Part shown: positions 27,992-36,051 of the stretch, piece by piece
Layout of the letters: every line of letters begins with the position of its first letter
How positions within the stretch are numbered: position 1 is the stretch's first letter
NCBI GenBank assembly: GCA_022827945.1
Contig: JAJEIT010000065.1
Location: 1-64,000, forward strand
Source of the DNA: Dehalococcoidia bacterium
GTDB lineage: Bacteria > Chloroflexota > Dehalococcoidia > Tepidiformales > Tepidiformaceae
Length of the DNA: 64,000 nucleotides
Direction of reading: 5' to 3'
Notes under the pieces: model-generated
Seen by the model: the letters and a program-made list of their open reading frames with translations, nothing else
The model's database searches: none
Told to the model about the DNA's origin: nothing
Program-made: the position numbers and the translations under genes

Positions 27992-28920
27992 CGAACCCCC
28001 ACCAGCGCCGCGAGTCGGTCCTCCACCTCGTCGATCGAGCTGTCGGGGGTGGAGGCGCCGGCCGTCAACCCGATGCGGTCGGCAGCCTCGAACCAGTCCG
28101 CGTCGAGCTCGTGCGCACTCTCGACGTGGTAGGTCCTCGCGCCCTCGGCCTCGCAGACCTGGCGCAGGTGGCGGGTGTTCGCGCTCTTCTTGCCGCCAAC
28201 GACCACCATCACGTCGACCTGGTGGGCGAGTTCGGCGGCGGCGGCCTGCTGGCCGGTGGTGGCGTGACAGAGCGTGTTGACGACGTGCATCTCGAAGTTC
28301 GCCTCGCGCTGGAGCAGCATCAGGTTGCCGACGAAGCGGGCGAAATCGTCGATCTTGTGGGTGGTCTGGGCCATCACCCCGATCTTGTTGGGGAAGCCGC
28401 CGGGGAAGTTCTCGATCACTTCGCGCAGGTGCTCGATATCGGCGTGCTCGACGACGGTGACGCCGGAGCGGCCCTGCTCGTCGAACGCCCAGCCCATGAT
28501 GCCCCGCACCTCCTTGTGGCCGGGGTCGCCGAAGATGAGGGCGTGCCAGTTGTCGCGCACGAACTTCTGGGCGTAGCGCTGGGCCCTCGTCACCACGGGG
28601 CAGGTCGTGTCGATGATGTTCAGGCCGGCGTCCTCGAGGTCGTGCAGGACGCGCTCGCCGACGCCGTGGGCGGTGATGGCGATGCGGCCCTCGCCCACGC
28701 GCTCGGCGGTGACGGCGCCGAAGTCACCCTCAACCTCATCGGGCCCCGGGAGCTGGTGCACGCCGGTGCGTTCGAGCTCCTCGACGACGTGCGGGTTGTG
28801 CACGATCTCGCCGGCGCTCGCGATGGGATGCTCGGGCGTGGCTTCGTCTTCCATGATCTGCACGGCGCGGCGAACGCCCATGCAGAAACCCATTTCGCTC
28901 GCTCGGATGATCTCGGCCAC
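27988..28920 (-). CDS. ispH: 4-hydroxy-3-methylbut-2-enyl diphosphate reductase
   Basis: The last enzyme of the MEP pathway, a [4Fe-4S] protein producing IPP and DMAPP. The three cluster cysteines are in MGFCMGVRRAV, DTTCPVVTRA and NTLCHATTGQQ; HKEVRGIMGW is the substrate-binding segment. It is the first gene of the hopanoid operon, so precursor supply and hopanoid formation are co-transcribed. GTG 28920 follows an AAGGAGG Shine-Dalgarno (28927-28933), 6 bases away. Residues around position 170 include an insertion relative to the short forms. Confidence 0.95.
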   Translation of the reverse strand: MAEIIRASEMGFCMGVRRAVQIMEDEATPEHPIASAGEIVHNPHVVEELERTGVHQLPGPDEVEGDFGAVTAERVGEGRIAITAHGVGERVLHDLEDAGLNIIDTTCPVVTRAQRYAQKFVRDNWHALIFGDPGHKEVRGIMGWAFDEQGRSGVTVVEHADIEHLREVIENFPGGFPNKIGVMAQTTHKIDDFARFVGNLMLLQREANFEMHVVNTLCHATTGQQAAAAELAHQVDVMVVVGGKKSANTRHLRQVCEAEGARTYHVESAHELDADWFEAADRIGLTAGASTPDSSIDEVEDRLAALVGVR

Positions 28921-28949
28921 CCCTGACCTCCTTCGACCGGGTTGCGAAA

Positions 28950-28968
28950 GTAAAGTACCGGTAAAGTA
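28950..28968. promoter_or_regulatory. Direct-repeat element before the hopanoid operon
   Basis: Two copies of GTAAAGTA (28950-28957 and 28961-28968) are spaced 11 bp apart, one helical turn, in the only AT-rich patch before ispH. Read from the minus strand the area also holds TATACT and TACTTT, possible -10 boxes. It could be a regulator site overlapping the operon promoter; no regulator is identified. Confidence 0.35.
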
Positions 28969-28994
28969 TAAGGCAAGCCCTCGGCGGCGAGGGT

Positions 28995-29108
28995 CTACCG
29001 AAGTTTCACGGCCGTCCCGTACACGAGTATCTCAGCCGCGCCCTGCATGAGGCCAAGGGTCTCCGCGATCTCGCGCCCCGGCACCGAGTCCGACGTGGTC
29101 ATGAGCAT
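28995..29108 (-). pseudogene. YbjQ-family protein with internal deletion
   Basis: A 37-residue frame that begins MLMTTSDSVPGREIAETLG and continues directly with LMQGAAEILVYGTAVKLR. These are the N-terminal and C-terminal ends of a YbjQ/UPF0145 protein, normally about 105 residues. The roughly 70-residue core is gone in frame, so this is a deletion remnant, not a frameshift. It is unlikely to fold as the normal pentamer. It lies between the hopanoid operon promoter and cvpA. Confidence 0.7.
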
Positions 29109-29180
29109 GCAGTCCTCCGGGCGGTTCGAGCCGCAACCAACAGGATAGACGCGAGCCGCGTTGCGCCGAAGCACGCCCGC

Positions 29181-29732
29181 TTACCGGCCAGATCCAACCT
29201 CGTCGAGGTCCACGTTCTCAAGGAACTCGATCCCTTCGAGATAGAGATCGACAGCGTCGTCGAAAGAGTCGGGGAGAAAGGCGAGAACGACGGGCGCGCC
29301 ATCGAGCAGCCTCGTGGCGATGGGGGAGTCGTCGATGTGCGTACGGAGGTCGGGCTTGGGGAAATTGACGAGGACGACCAGCAGGACCTGGCAGAGGAGC
29401 GCTCCCTGCAAGAAGCCGAAGGCGGCCCCGGCGACGCGGTCCGCGCCGCCGAGATTGAGGACGTCGACGCTGCGCCGCAGGAGGTAGCCCAGGAGCTGGC
29501 CGGCGACGATCACCCCGATGAAGATGGCGAGGAAGGAGGCGAGCGCCGAGACGGTGCTGTCGTCGATGATGGGCTCGACCTTGGGGAGCATGTCGTCGTA
29601 GAAGACGCCGGCGACGGGGACGGCGAGGATGAGCGCCGCCAGCCCCACCAGCTCCCGCAGGAATCCCCGGCGGAAGGCTCGCCACGTGAGCAGCGCCACG
29701 ACCACGATGATGACGAGGGAGACCCAGTTCAC
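29181..29732 (-). CDS. CvpA-family membrane protein
   Basis: A 183-residue protein with four transmembrane helices: VSLVIIVVVALLTW, LVGLAALILAVPVAGVFY, ALASFLAIFIGVIVAGQLLGYLL and GFLQGALLCQVLLVVLV, with the family segment RRSVDVLNLGGADRVAGAAFG. CvpA proteins are linked to colicin V export and envelope integrity; the exact role is unknown. GTG 29732 starts right at the first helix. It is divergent from the Trm112-like gene. Confidence 0.88.
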   Translation of the reverse strand: MNWVSLVIIVVVALLTWRAFRRGFLRELVGLAALILAVPVAGVFYDDMLPKVEPIIDDSTVSALASFLAIFIGVIVAGQLLGYLLRRSVDVLNLGGADRVAGAAFGFLQGALLCQVLLVVLVNFPKPDLRTHIDDSPIATRLLDGAPVVLAFLPDSFDDAVDLYLEGIEFLENVDLDEVGSGR

Positions 29733-29796
29733 TGGGAGTCCATGGTACGGCGAGCACGGTCTCGGGAAAGGTAAGCCCTCTTGCGCGAGGCATCCG

Positions 29797-29802
29797 TACA
29801 AT
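29797..29802 (+). promoter_or_regulatory. -10 box TACAAT, leaderless type
   Basis: TACAAT ends 6 bases before ATG 29809. Transcription would begin at or beside the start codon. It is the clearest of many such boxes in the window. Confidence 0.6.
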
Positions 29803-29808
29803 CGGGGC

Positions 29809-29994
29809 ATGCGCCCGGACCTGATTGACCTGCTCGCGTGCCCGCTCTGCAAGGGCGACCTGACCCTGACGGTGGTGGATGAGGAGGGGGGCGAGGTCCT
29901 GAGCGGTGCGCTCGACTGCGCGGCCTGCGGGGAGACGTTCCCGATCGAGGACGGCATTCCGAACCTGCTGCCGCCGGAGTTGCGCGAGGCATGA
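29809..29994 (+). CDS. Trm112-like zinc-ribbon protein
   Basis: A 61-residue Trm112/UPF0434 protein: LIDLLACPLCKGDL, then LDCAACGETFPIEDGIPNLLPPE. Two CxxC pairs bind zinc. In eukaryotes and archaea Trm112 activates methyltransferases; the bacterial role is less clear. A TACAAT box lies 6 bases before the ATG. The stop overlaps the next ATG by 4 bases. Confidence 0.88.
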   Translation: MRPDLIDLLACPLCKGDLTLTVVDEEGGEVLSGALDCAACGETFPIEDGIPNLLPPELREA

Positions 29995-30236
29995 ACCACT
30001 CCGAGCCGCCACCCGTCGAGACCCGCGAGCCGCTGCACTGGACCCACCTCGCGAACGGCGGCGGGCTGCTGGCGCTGGCCGCCTTCGCGCTGGCGGCGGC
30101 GCGGGGAACCCTGGGGGCGAGCTGGCTGTTCGCGCCGGTGGCGCTGGTGTTCCTCGGCATCGCCGCGCTGGCGGGGTGGGGAGCGGCGGTGCAGCTCTCG
30201 GGCGGCGCCCAGATGGACGACCACCCCTGGGTCTAG
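29991..30236 (+). CDS. Small two-helix membrane protein
   Basis: An 81-residue protein with two hydrophobic helices (GGGLLALAAFALAAARGTLG and LFAPVALVFLGIAALAGWGAAV), a charged N-terminus and an acidic tail DDHPWV. It overlaps the Trm112-like gene by ATGA and the convergent folK by 4 bases. No family is recognised; translational coupling supports it being real. Confidence 0.6.
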   Translation: MNHSEPPPVETREPLHWTHLANGGGLLALAAFALAAARGTLGASWLFAPVALVFLGIAALAGWGAAVQLSGGAQMDDHPWV

Positions 30237-30757
30237 CGCGCTCTCCGACCCTGGCCGCCGGTACGGAGCCGCACGCCCGTGCGTTCGTGCCCGGCTGTGT
30301 CGAGTCCCTCCAGGAGGGCGGCGGCGCTCCGGCCGAGCACGGGCAGGAGACCTTCGAGGACCTCCGCGAGGGGCAGCAGCACGAAGGCGCGCTCGGCGAT
30401 GCGGGGGTGGGGGACGGTGAGGGCCTCTGTCGCGACCTCCGCTTCGCCACAGAAGAGCAGGTCGACGTCGATGGGGCGGGGGCGCCAGCGCCCCGTGGGG
30501 CGCCGGCCGAGGAGGTGCTCGACCTCCTTGGCGACAGCGAGCAGCGCTTCGGGGTCGAGGTCCGTCTCGACGGCGACGACTGCGTTCAGGTAGCACGGCT
30601 GGTCGGCGGGGACAGGTGGGGTCTCCCAGACGGAGGAGACGCGCGTCGGTGTGGCGCCACGCTCGGCGAGGAGGTCGAGGGCGGCGCGGAGATTGGCGGA
30701 CCGGTCGCCGAGGTTCGAGCCGAGGGCGAGGACGGCTTCGCTCACGGCGCCCGCCAC
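30233..30757 (-). CDS. folK: 6-hydroxymethyl-7,8-dihydropterin pyrophosphokinase
   Basis: A 174-residue FolK that transfers pyrophosphate from ATP to the pterin, the step before dihydropteroate synthase. Motifs are LALGSNLGDRSANL, SSVWETPPV, CYLNAVVAVET, RWRPRPIDVDLLF (the signature with two Asp) and VPHPRIAERAFVLLPL. Its start overlaps the 3' end of folP by 16 bases, so folP-folK form an operon. Confidence 0.95.
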   Translation of the reverse strand: MAGAVSEAVLALGSNLGDRSANLRAALDLLAERGATPTRVSSVWETPPVPADQPCYLNAVVAVETDLDPEALLAVAKEVEHLLGRRPTGRWRPRPIDVDLLFCGEAEVATEALTVPHPRIAERAFVLLPLAEVLEGLLPVLGRSAAALLEGLDTAGHERTGVRLRTGGQGRRAR

Positions 30758-31515
30758 CTGCCCCGGGTGATGGCGTCGGCAACGGCCGCGACCCTGCGCA
30801 TCTCGGCCACGTCGTGGACGCGGACGACGTCGACGCCCCCCGCGATCGCGATGGCGACGGCGGCGGCGGTGCCTTCGAGGCGTTCTTCCACAGGGGCGTC
30901 GAGCACGAGTCCGAGGGTCGACTTGCGGGAGGGGCCAAGGAGCAGGGGCAGGCCCGCCGCGGCGAGCTCATCCATCCGCCGCACAATCTGCAGGTTCTCC
31001 TCCGGGGTCCAGCCGAAGCCGAAGCCGGGGTCGAGGATGATGCGGTCGCGGGGGACGCCGGCCTCGTCGGCCATGCGCAGGCTCTCATCCCAGCCGGCGA
31101 GGACGTTCGCGACAACATCGCCGGGGGGCCGGCCTCGCTGGTTGTGCATGGCGACGAGGGCCGCGCCCCGGGACGCCACCACCGCGGCCATGCCCCGGTC
31201 GGCGCGCAGGCCGTTGATGTCGTTGACCATGTCGGCGCCCGCATCGAGGGCCACCTCGGCGACCTCGGCGTGCTGCGTGTCGATGGAGATGAGGAGCTCG
31301 GTGGCCGCCCGGATGGCGGCGACGGCGGGGAGGGCGCGCTCCGCTTCCTGATCCGGCGTCACGGGGATCGCGTCCGGGCGGGTCGACTCCGCGCCGACGT
31401 CGATGATGTCGGCGCCCTCGTCCGCGAAGCGCTTCGCGAGGGCAGCGGCGGCGGCGGGGTCGGGACCCAGGCCGTCACCGCTGAAGGAGTCGGGAGTGAC
31501 GTTGACGATGGCCAT
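30742..31515 (-). CDS. folP: Dihydropteroate synthase
   Basis: It joins p-aminobenzoate to the pterin diphosphate from FolK. Motifs are NVTPDSFSGDG, DIIDVGAESTRPDA, LISIDTQHAEVAEVAL, MVNDINGL, RIILDPGFGFGWTPEENL and LLGPSRKSTLG. ATG 31515 gives MAIVNVTPDSF, but the frame is open upstream and encodes a family-like strand (RGRTFEWGTRTYL), so the true start may be the CTG at 31557; there is no ATG, GTG or TTG in that stretch. The upstream JAMM gene ends 71 bases before the codon for that CTG. Confidence 0.93.
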   Translation of the reverse strand: MAIVNVTPDSFSGDGLGPDPAAAAALAKRFADEGADIIDVGAESTRPDAIPVTPDQEAERALPAVAAIRAATELLISIDTQHAEVAEVALDAGADMVNDINGLRADRGMAAVVASRGAALVAMHNQRGRPPGDVVANVLAGWDESLRMADEAGVPRDRIILDPGFGFGWTPEENLQIVRRMDELAAAGLPLLLGPSRKSTLGLVLDAPVEERLEGTAAAVAIAIAGGVDVVRVHDVAEMRRVAAVADAITRGRWRAP

Positions 31516-31627
31516 CAGGTAGGTGCGCGTTCCCCACTCGAAGGTTCGCCCGCGCAGGGTGAGCGCGGGGGACGGGTAGGTGCGGGCGGTGAGGGGCGTG
31601 GAGGCGGGGATAGCGGTCCTCCCGGAC

Positions 31628-32047
31628 TCAGGCTTCGACCGTGTACTCCTGCTCGGTGGCGGCCTCGCCCTCGATGTGGAAGACGCGCACGTCGGGGCGT
31701 TGGCGGTTCGCGATGCTGACGACGAAGTGCACGAAGGGCGGGCCGAAGAAGGTGCTCATCATGCGGATGTCGGTGGGGCTGGGGCGGGCGGGGCTGCCGG
31801 TGTGCGAGTGGTAGAAACCGGCGAGCGAGTCTCCCGCCTCGTCCATGGCTTCCTCGATGCGGCGCTGCTCACGGAAGTCGATGCTGAAGCGGTAGGGGCT
31901 GGCCTCGGCGTTCTCGGCGCGGTGCAGTGAGGTGACGGCGCCGTCGCGCGCGCCGATCATGCCGCAGCACTCGTTGGGGGCGTCCTCGAGGGCGTGGCCG
32001 ATCATCGCGTCGAGGTGTTCCTGGCGGAGGGTGATTACGGGAGCCAT
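31628..32047 (-). CDS. M67 (JAMM/MPN) family metallopeptidase
   Basis: A 139-residue JAB1/MPN-domain protein. The zinc motif is complete: E in APNECCGMIG, then HSHTGSPARPSPTD. Bacterial members remove ubiquitin-like tails from sulfur-carrier proteins or cleave small peptides. No sulfur-carrier gene is adjacent. ATG 32047 is preceded by TACACT ending 6 bases upstream (32054-32059), with no Shine-Dalgarno. Confidence 0.9.
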   Translation of the reverse strand: MAPVITLRQEHLDAMIGHALEDAPNECCGMIGARDGAVTSLHRAENAEASPYRFSIDFREQRRIEEAMDEAGDSLAGFYHSHTGSPARPSPTDIRMMSTFFGPPFVHFVVSIANRQRPDVRVFHIEGEAATEQEYTVEA

Positions 32048-32065
32048 CGGCCCAGTGTACCGCCG

Positions 32066-32551
32066 CTACTGCCCGTAGCCCTCGGCCCGAAGCCGCCGCC
32101 AGACCTCGCCGCTGGCCGAGTACCGCTCCATCAGGTAGGGGTAGACGGCCTTCACCCGGAAGAGCGTCTCCATGCACTCCTGGGCGAGGTGGCGGTCGAG
32201 TACGGTGGGGTGAGCGTCGGGCTCGACCACGTCGACGGCGAGGCCCTCCTCGAAGCCGCCGGGGGCGGCAGGGGCGCCGGGGGGCTGATCGGCGAGGATG
32301 CCCGCCTCGGAGAGCGAGGCGATCGCCTCCCGCAGGCGGTCGCGAAAGGCGACGGTGACGCGTTCCCCGGCGAGGTGGCGTTCGGCGTCGCCTTCGAGCA
32401 GGCCGAGGATGCGCGCCGTTACGTAGTCGACGCGGAAGGCGTCGCTGCCGGCGGCGCGGGAGGGAGGCAGGCCGACGCAGAGGACGCCCAGCAGGGCCCG
32501 CTCGATATCAGCGAGGCTGCCGGGGGCGACGGAGGGACGGGGGTCGGTCAT
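32066..32551 (-). CDS. Hypothetical protein
   Basis: A 161-residue mostly helical protein, with LADIERALLGVLCVGL near the start and MERYSASGEVWRRLRAEGYGQ at the end. There is no membrane segment or known motif. ATG 32551 has TACGAT ending 8 bases upstream (32560-32565). It precedes the JAMM gene on the same strand by 18 bases and may be co-transcribed with it. Not recognised. Confidence 0.6.
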   Translation of the reverse strand: MTDPRPSVAPGSLADIERALLGVLCVGLPPSRAAGSDAFRVDYVTARILGLLEGDAERHLAGERVTVAFRDRLREAIASLSEAGILADQPPGAPAAPGGFEEGLAVDVVEPDAHPTVLDRHLAQECMETLFRVKAVYPYLMERYSASGEVWRRLRAEGYGQ

Positions 32552-32648
32552 GGGGGCGGATCGTAGCAGAGGCATGGGGGTTTTCCGGCGGGTCGCGCGC
32601 TCGGAGGCAGGTGCTACGATCGATGGTCCGCGTGGAGGCGCACCATCC

Positions 32649-33554
32649 ATGGAAGGCACAGCCGTCACCGTTCGGGTTCCCGCCACGAGCGCCAACATCG
32701 GCACCGGTTTCGACTGCCTCGGGCTGGCGCTGGACCTGTTCGCCTCGGTCACGGTGACGTTCAGCGACGCCGAGCAGCTTCCCACGAACGATGTCGGCGA
32801 GAAGATGGTGCTCTCCGCCGCGCGCGCGGCCTACGAACGGATCGGGCGGCCGAGTCCGGCGGGCCTGGCGGCGCGCTATACCGTCGCGATCCCGCTGGGG
32901 CGGGGCCTGGGCGCGAGCGCGGTGGCGCGAGTGGCCGGGGTGCTCGCGGTGAACGAGCGGGAAGGGCACCCCCTCGACGAAGACGCCTGCCTGGGGCTGG
33001 CGGCCGAGCTCGAGGGGCACGTCGACAACGCCTGCCCGGCGCTGTTCGGAGGCGTGCAGGCGTGCGTCGCCACGGAAGACGGGTTCGCCCGCGTCCGTTG
33101 CCGCTACCCGAGCGACCTGCAGATCGCGCTGCTGATCCCGGACCACTCGATGCCGACCAAGGAGGCGCGCCGCCTCCTGCCCGACAGCTACAGCCGCGAG
33201 GACGCGATCCACACGAGCAGCCGTCTCGGGCTGCTCGTGGCGGCGCTGGCGGCGGGTCGTACGGACCTGCTCGACGAGGCCACGCAGGACCGCTTCCACC
33301 AGCGGCAACGATCGGCCCTGTTCCCGCCGCTCTACGACGTGTTCGCGTCGGCGAAGGGCGCGGGGGCGCACGCGGCCTGGCTGAGCGGGGCGGGGAGCAG
33401 CGTCGCCGCATTCGCGCCGGAAGAGGCGAGCCGGGACGTGGCGAAGGCGATGCTCGATACGCTGGAGGGAGCGGGGATGTCGGGACGAACGCTGGTGACG
33501 CGCATCGCGGCGAGCGGTGCGGAGGTGTCCCGGGTCGAGATGGTGGATGTGTAG
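32649..33554 (+). CDS. thrB: Homoserine kinase
   Basis: A 301-residue GHMP kinase that phosphorylates homoserine on the way to threonine. VRVPATSANIGTGFDCLGLALDL is the N-terminal signature. The ATP loop is PLGRGLGASAVARVAG (Ala-Ser-Ala in place of Ser-Ser-Ala), and WLSGAGSSVAAFAP is the third motif. An in-frame GTG at 32631 is an alternative start, but homology begins at MEGTAVTV. The gene is divergent from 32066-32551. Confidence 0.94.
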   Translation: MEGTAVTVRVPATSANIGTGFDCLGLALDLFASVTVTFSDAEQLPTNDVGEKMVLSAARAAYERIGRPSPAGLAARYTVAIPLGRGLGASAVARVAGVLAVNEREGHPLDEDACLGLAAELEGHVDNACPALFGGVQACVATEDGFARVRCRYPSDLQIALLIPDHSMPTKEARRLLPDSYSREDAIHTSSRLGLLVAALAAGRTDLLDEATQDRFHQRQRSALFPPLYDVFASAKGAGAHAAWLSGAGSSVAAFAPEEASRDVAKAMLDTLEGAGMSGRTLVTRIAASGAEVSRVEMVDV

Positions 33555-33756
33555 CGGGCTATTGGCTTCTGGCTGCTGGCTCTTGGTGGAGGCGGAAAGG
33601 CGAGCTGGGGTCGTGGAGGAGGAGCGCGCAGGCCTCGGACCGTAGGGAGTAGCGGACAGAGCCACCGCTGAGGTCGTGCCGGGCGCCGGGACCGTCGGTG
33701 GAGCGCGACATAGGCCCCTCGGAGGTCGGCAGTCGGGGACTGCAGCCTGCCTCCCC

Positions 33757-35739
33757 ATGAGACCCATCCCCGCTTCGCTCCGAGCCCACCAGCGCGGCCC
33801 CGATCGCCTCCCCCACGTGCGCGCCATCGTGCGCGCGGAACGCTGGGGCGTGCCCCTCCTGCCCTGGGAGCGCCTCTACGAAGGCGACGAACGCGACTGC
33901 CCGCACGCCCTCGCGATCGCCGGAGACGGCACCGTGATCCGCGCCCGCAACGATGCGGGCGCGCTCGCGGTCTCGCGCGTGTCCAATCCGGGAGCCGGCT
34001 CGGCGTGGGGCGCGTGGACCGAGCTGGGGAAGGCAGAGGCAGAGACGGGCGTCGCGCTCGCGGCGCGCGGGAGCGAGGTGCTGCTCCTGTACGTCGCGAG
34101 CGGCGGACGGGCGCTCGCGCTGCGGCGCAGCGCCGACGGCGGGGCAACGTGGGCGGCCGCACGGACGCTGGTGCGGGAGAGCGCGGACATCGGGTGGGTG
34201 GCCCTCGGGGTGCGCGCCTCGAACGGCGACGCCTGCGCGTTCTACACGCAGGGGACGGACGTGCTCAAGCGACTGCGCCGCCGGGAGGGCGCCTGGGACG
34301 CCTCGGGGACGAACTGGACCAGGGGCGGGAAGGTCGCGGCGCTGACGGGCGTGGCCGCGATGCACGACGGCAGGGATTACCGCCTCATCGTGAGCGGCCG
34401 GGCGCGTCCTTCGGGCCGGAAGCAGGTGTGGTCGGCGTTCCTGGGGGACAGCGGCTTCCCCGCGGGTTTCTGGTCGGGCCTGAGCGTGATCGCGGAGTCG
34501 GACGCCTCCTCGGCGCGCGAATTTGGCGGGCCGGGGGTGTTTCAGCCGGGCGGCCTTGACCAGCGCGCCTGTTTCGCCGCGCGGGATGCCGGCGGCGAGC
34601 CGGGAAGCCGCGTCTACACGAGCCATCCGCCCGCGTCTGTCTCCGGCAACCCGGAGGGGTGGTCGGAGCCGGAGCCCCACGAGGCGACATCCGCGTACGG
34701 GCTGGCGGTCGCGACCCCGGAGGCGGGGACGGCCTGGGGGTCGACGCCGGACGGGGTGTGGCGGGCGCGGCTGGGGCGCAGCCTCGACGTGAGCGAGCGC
34801 ATCGTCGAGGCCTCGTGGAGGCTGGCGCCGTTCGCGACGCGCGCCCGGCTCGTGCTCGACGGCTCCGGCGGCGCGCTCCCCGAACTGGCGCCGGGACGCA
34901 CGGTCGAGATCGCGCCCGGCTACCCCTCGGGCGCCGGCGGCGGGCCCGAGTACGGGGGCGCCGTACACGCCGTCATCGACGACGTGACCCGCGAGCGCGA
35001 CGCGGGGCAGGCGCGGGTCGTGCTGGAGTGCTCGGGGCACTGGGAGCGGCTGGCGGCATGGCGGCCCTCGCAGGTCTGGCAGGCGGCGGCGGGCGAGCAT
35101 TCGCGCGAGCGGCTCTTCTGGCGGCTGTGCGCGAGCGCGGGCATCCGCGTGAGCGGCCAGGGCGGGGAGGACTGGTCCGGGAGCAGACCGGCCTTTGCCG
35201 TGTCGCCGGGCGAGTCCGTGCTCTCGGCCGCTCGCCGCCTGCTCGGAACGAGCCGCGTCGCGGTGCTTGCCAGCGGTGATGGGCTGGCCGTCTCGGAGCC
35301 CGGAGCGGAGGCGGTCGAGCGCTTCGGCGAGGGCGAGCACCCGGCGGCGCGGGTGGCGCTGGGCGACGGCGCTCCCGCCTCAAACTGGGTGCGGGCGCAG
35401 GGCCCCGTGGTCGACGCCGATGCGCACGACTTCGCCAGCATCTACCGGGACGGGCAGCGGCTGCGCCTCGTGCGCAGCCTCGACGCGGGCACGGGCGCGC
35501 AGCCGCTCGACCGCGCCGCCGCATCGCTCGAGCGGGACCGGCGGGAGCAGCACGCCGGCGTGCTCGTGGCGCCGTTCCACCCCGGCCTCGAGCTGTTCGA
35601 CGCGATCAGCGTGACGGACGAGCGGCTGGGATTGCGGGAGCGGTCCTTCCGCATCGTCGAGCTGGGGATGGAGTACAGCCGCCGTCCCGGCAGGCGGCCC
35701 CGCTACGACTCGGTCGTGGGGCTGGGGGAGATGGACTGA
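33757..35739 (+). CDS. Phage-tail-like protein with sialidase-like propeller region
   Basis: A 660-residue protein. The N-terminus has RAHQRGPDRLPHVRAIV and then LLPWERLYEGDERDCPHA, as in tail-tip or baseplate-associated proteins of tailed phages. The first half contains an Asp-box, SADGGATWAAARTL, and other propeller-like blades. The second half (from about residue 380) has strands around EIAPGYPSG, HAVIDDVTRERD and VLSAARRLLGTSRVAVLASGDGLAVSEPG that resemble hub or late-control-D-type proteins. I am not sure of the exact family. It stands between thrB and an MFS gene with one small partner gene and no other phage genes. Confidence 0.5.
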   Translation: MRPIPASLRAHQRGPDRLPHVRAIVRAERWGVPLLPWERLYEGDERDCPHALAIAGDGTVIRARNDAGALAVSRVSNPGAGSAWGAWTELGKAEAETGVALAARGSEVLLLYVASGGRALALRRSADGGATWAAARTLVRESADIGWVALGVRASNGDACAFYTQGTDVLKRLRRREGAWDASGTNWTRGGKVAALTGVAAMHDGRDYRLIVSGRARPSGRKQVWSAFLGDSGFPAGFWSGLSVIAESDASSAREFGGPGVFQPGGLDQRACFAARDAGGEPGSRVYTSHPPASVSGNPEGWSEPEPHEATSAYGLAVATPEAGTAWGSTPDGVWRARLGRSLDVSERIVEASWRLAPFATRARLVLDGSGGALPELAPGRTVEIAPGYPSGAGGGPEYGGAVHAVIDDVTRERDAGQARVVLECSGHWERLAAWRPSQVWQAAAGEHSRERLFWRLCASAGIRVSGQGGEDWSGSRPAFAVSPGESVLSAARRLLGTSRVAVLASGDGLAVSEPGAEAVERFGEGEHPAARVALGDGAPASNWVRAQGPVVDADAHDFASIYRDGQRLRLVRSLDAGTGAQPLDRAAASLERDRREQHAGVLVAPFHPGLELFDAISVTDERLGLRERSFRIVELGMEYSRRPGRRPRYDSVVGLGEMD

Positions 35740-35951
35740 TGGCGACGCTGCGAGGACGGCTGGTGCGGTTCGACGGGAGCGCGTGGCGGGCGGTGGTGCG
35801 GCTGGAGGGGTCGGCCTCGATGGAGCTGACGGGCGTGGCCGTGAGCCGCGCAATCCCGGTCGCCCAGATGGTCGCGGGACGGACCGTGCTCGTCGATACG
35901 GGCAACGCAGGCGATGCTGCGGAGGCGGTCCTGACGGCCATCGTGGCGTGA
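35739..35951 (+). CDS. Small beta-rich protein, partner of the tail-like gene
   Basis: A 70-residue protein, translated from an ATG that overlaps the stop of the tail-like gene (TGATG). It is mostly beta: LRGRLVRFDGSAWRAVVRL, SASMELTGVAVSRAIPV and AGRTVLVDTG. The pattern resembles small OB-like phage proteins that follow tail genes. The function is unknown. Confidence 0.55.
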   Translation: MATLRGRLVRFDGSAWRAVVRLEGSASMELTGVAVSRAIPVAQMVAGRTVLVDTGNAGDAAEAVLTAIVA

Positions 35952-35974
35952 ATGGCGCCCCCGGGCGGCGCGTG

Positions 35975-36051
35975 TACACTCAATTTCGATGCCCTCGCCC
36001 CTGCTCTCCGGGCAGCCGGGCGGCGACCCCGACCGGGGCGCCCACCGGTGA
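35975..36051 (+). promoter_or_regulatory. Possible leaderless upstream ORF coupled to the MFS gene
   Basis: TACACT (35975-35980) ends 8 bases before an ATG at 35989 that opens a 20-codon frame (MPSPLLSGQPGG...) ending in TGA at 36049-36051. That TGA overlaps the MFS GTG as GTGA. It may be a coupling or leader peptide; this is a pattern-based guess. Confidence 0.25.

Noticed and set aside
33559..33711. A minus-strand 50-codon frame between thrB and the tail-like gene.
   Set aside because: No Shine-Dalgarno, no recognisable family and low-complexity composition. The 202-base gap shows nothing else I can support.
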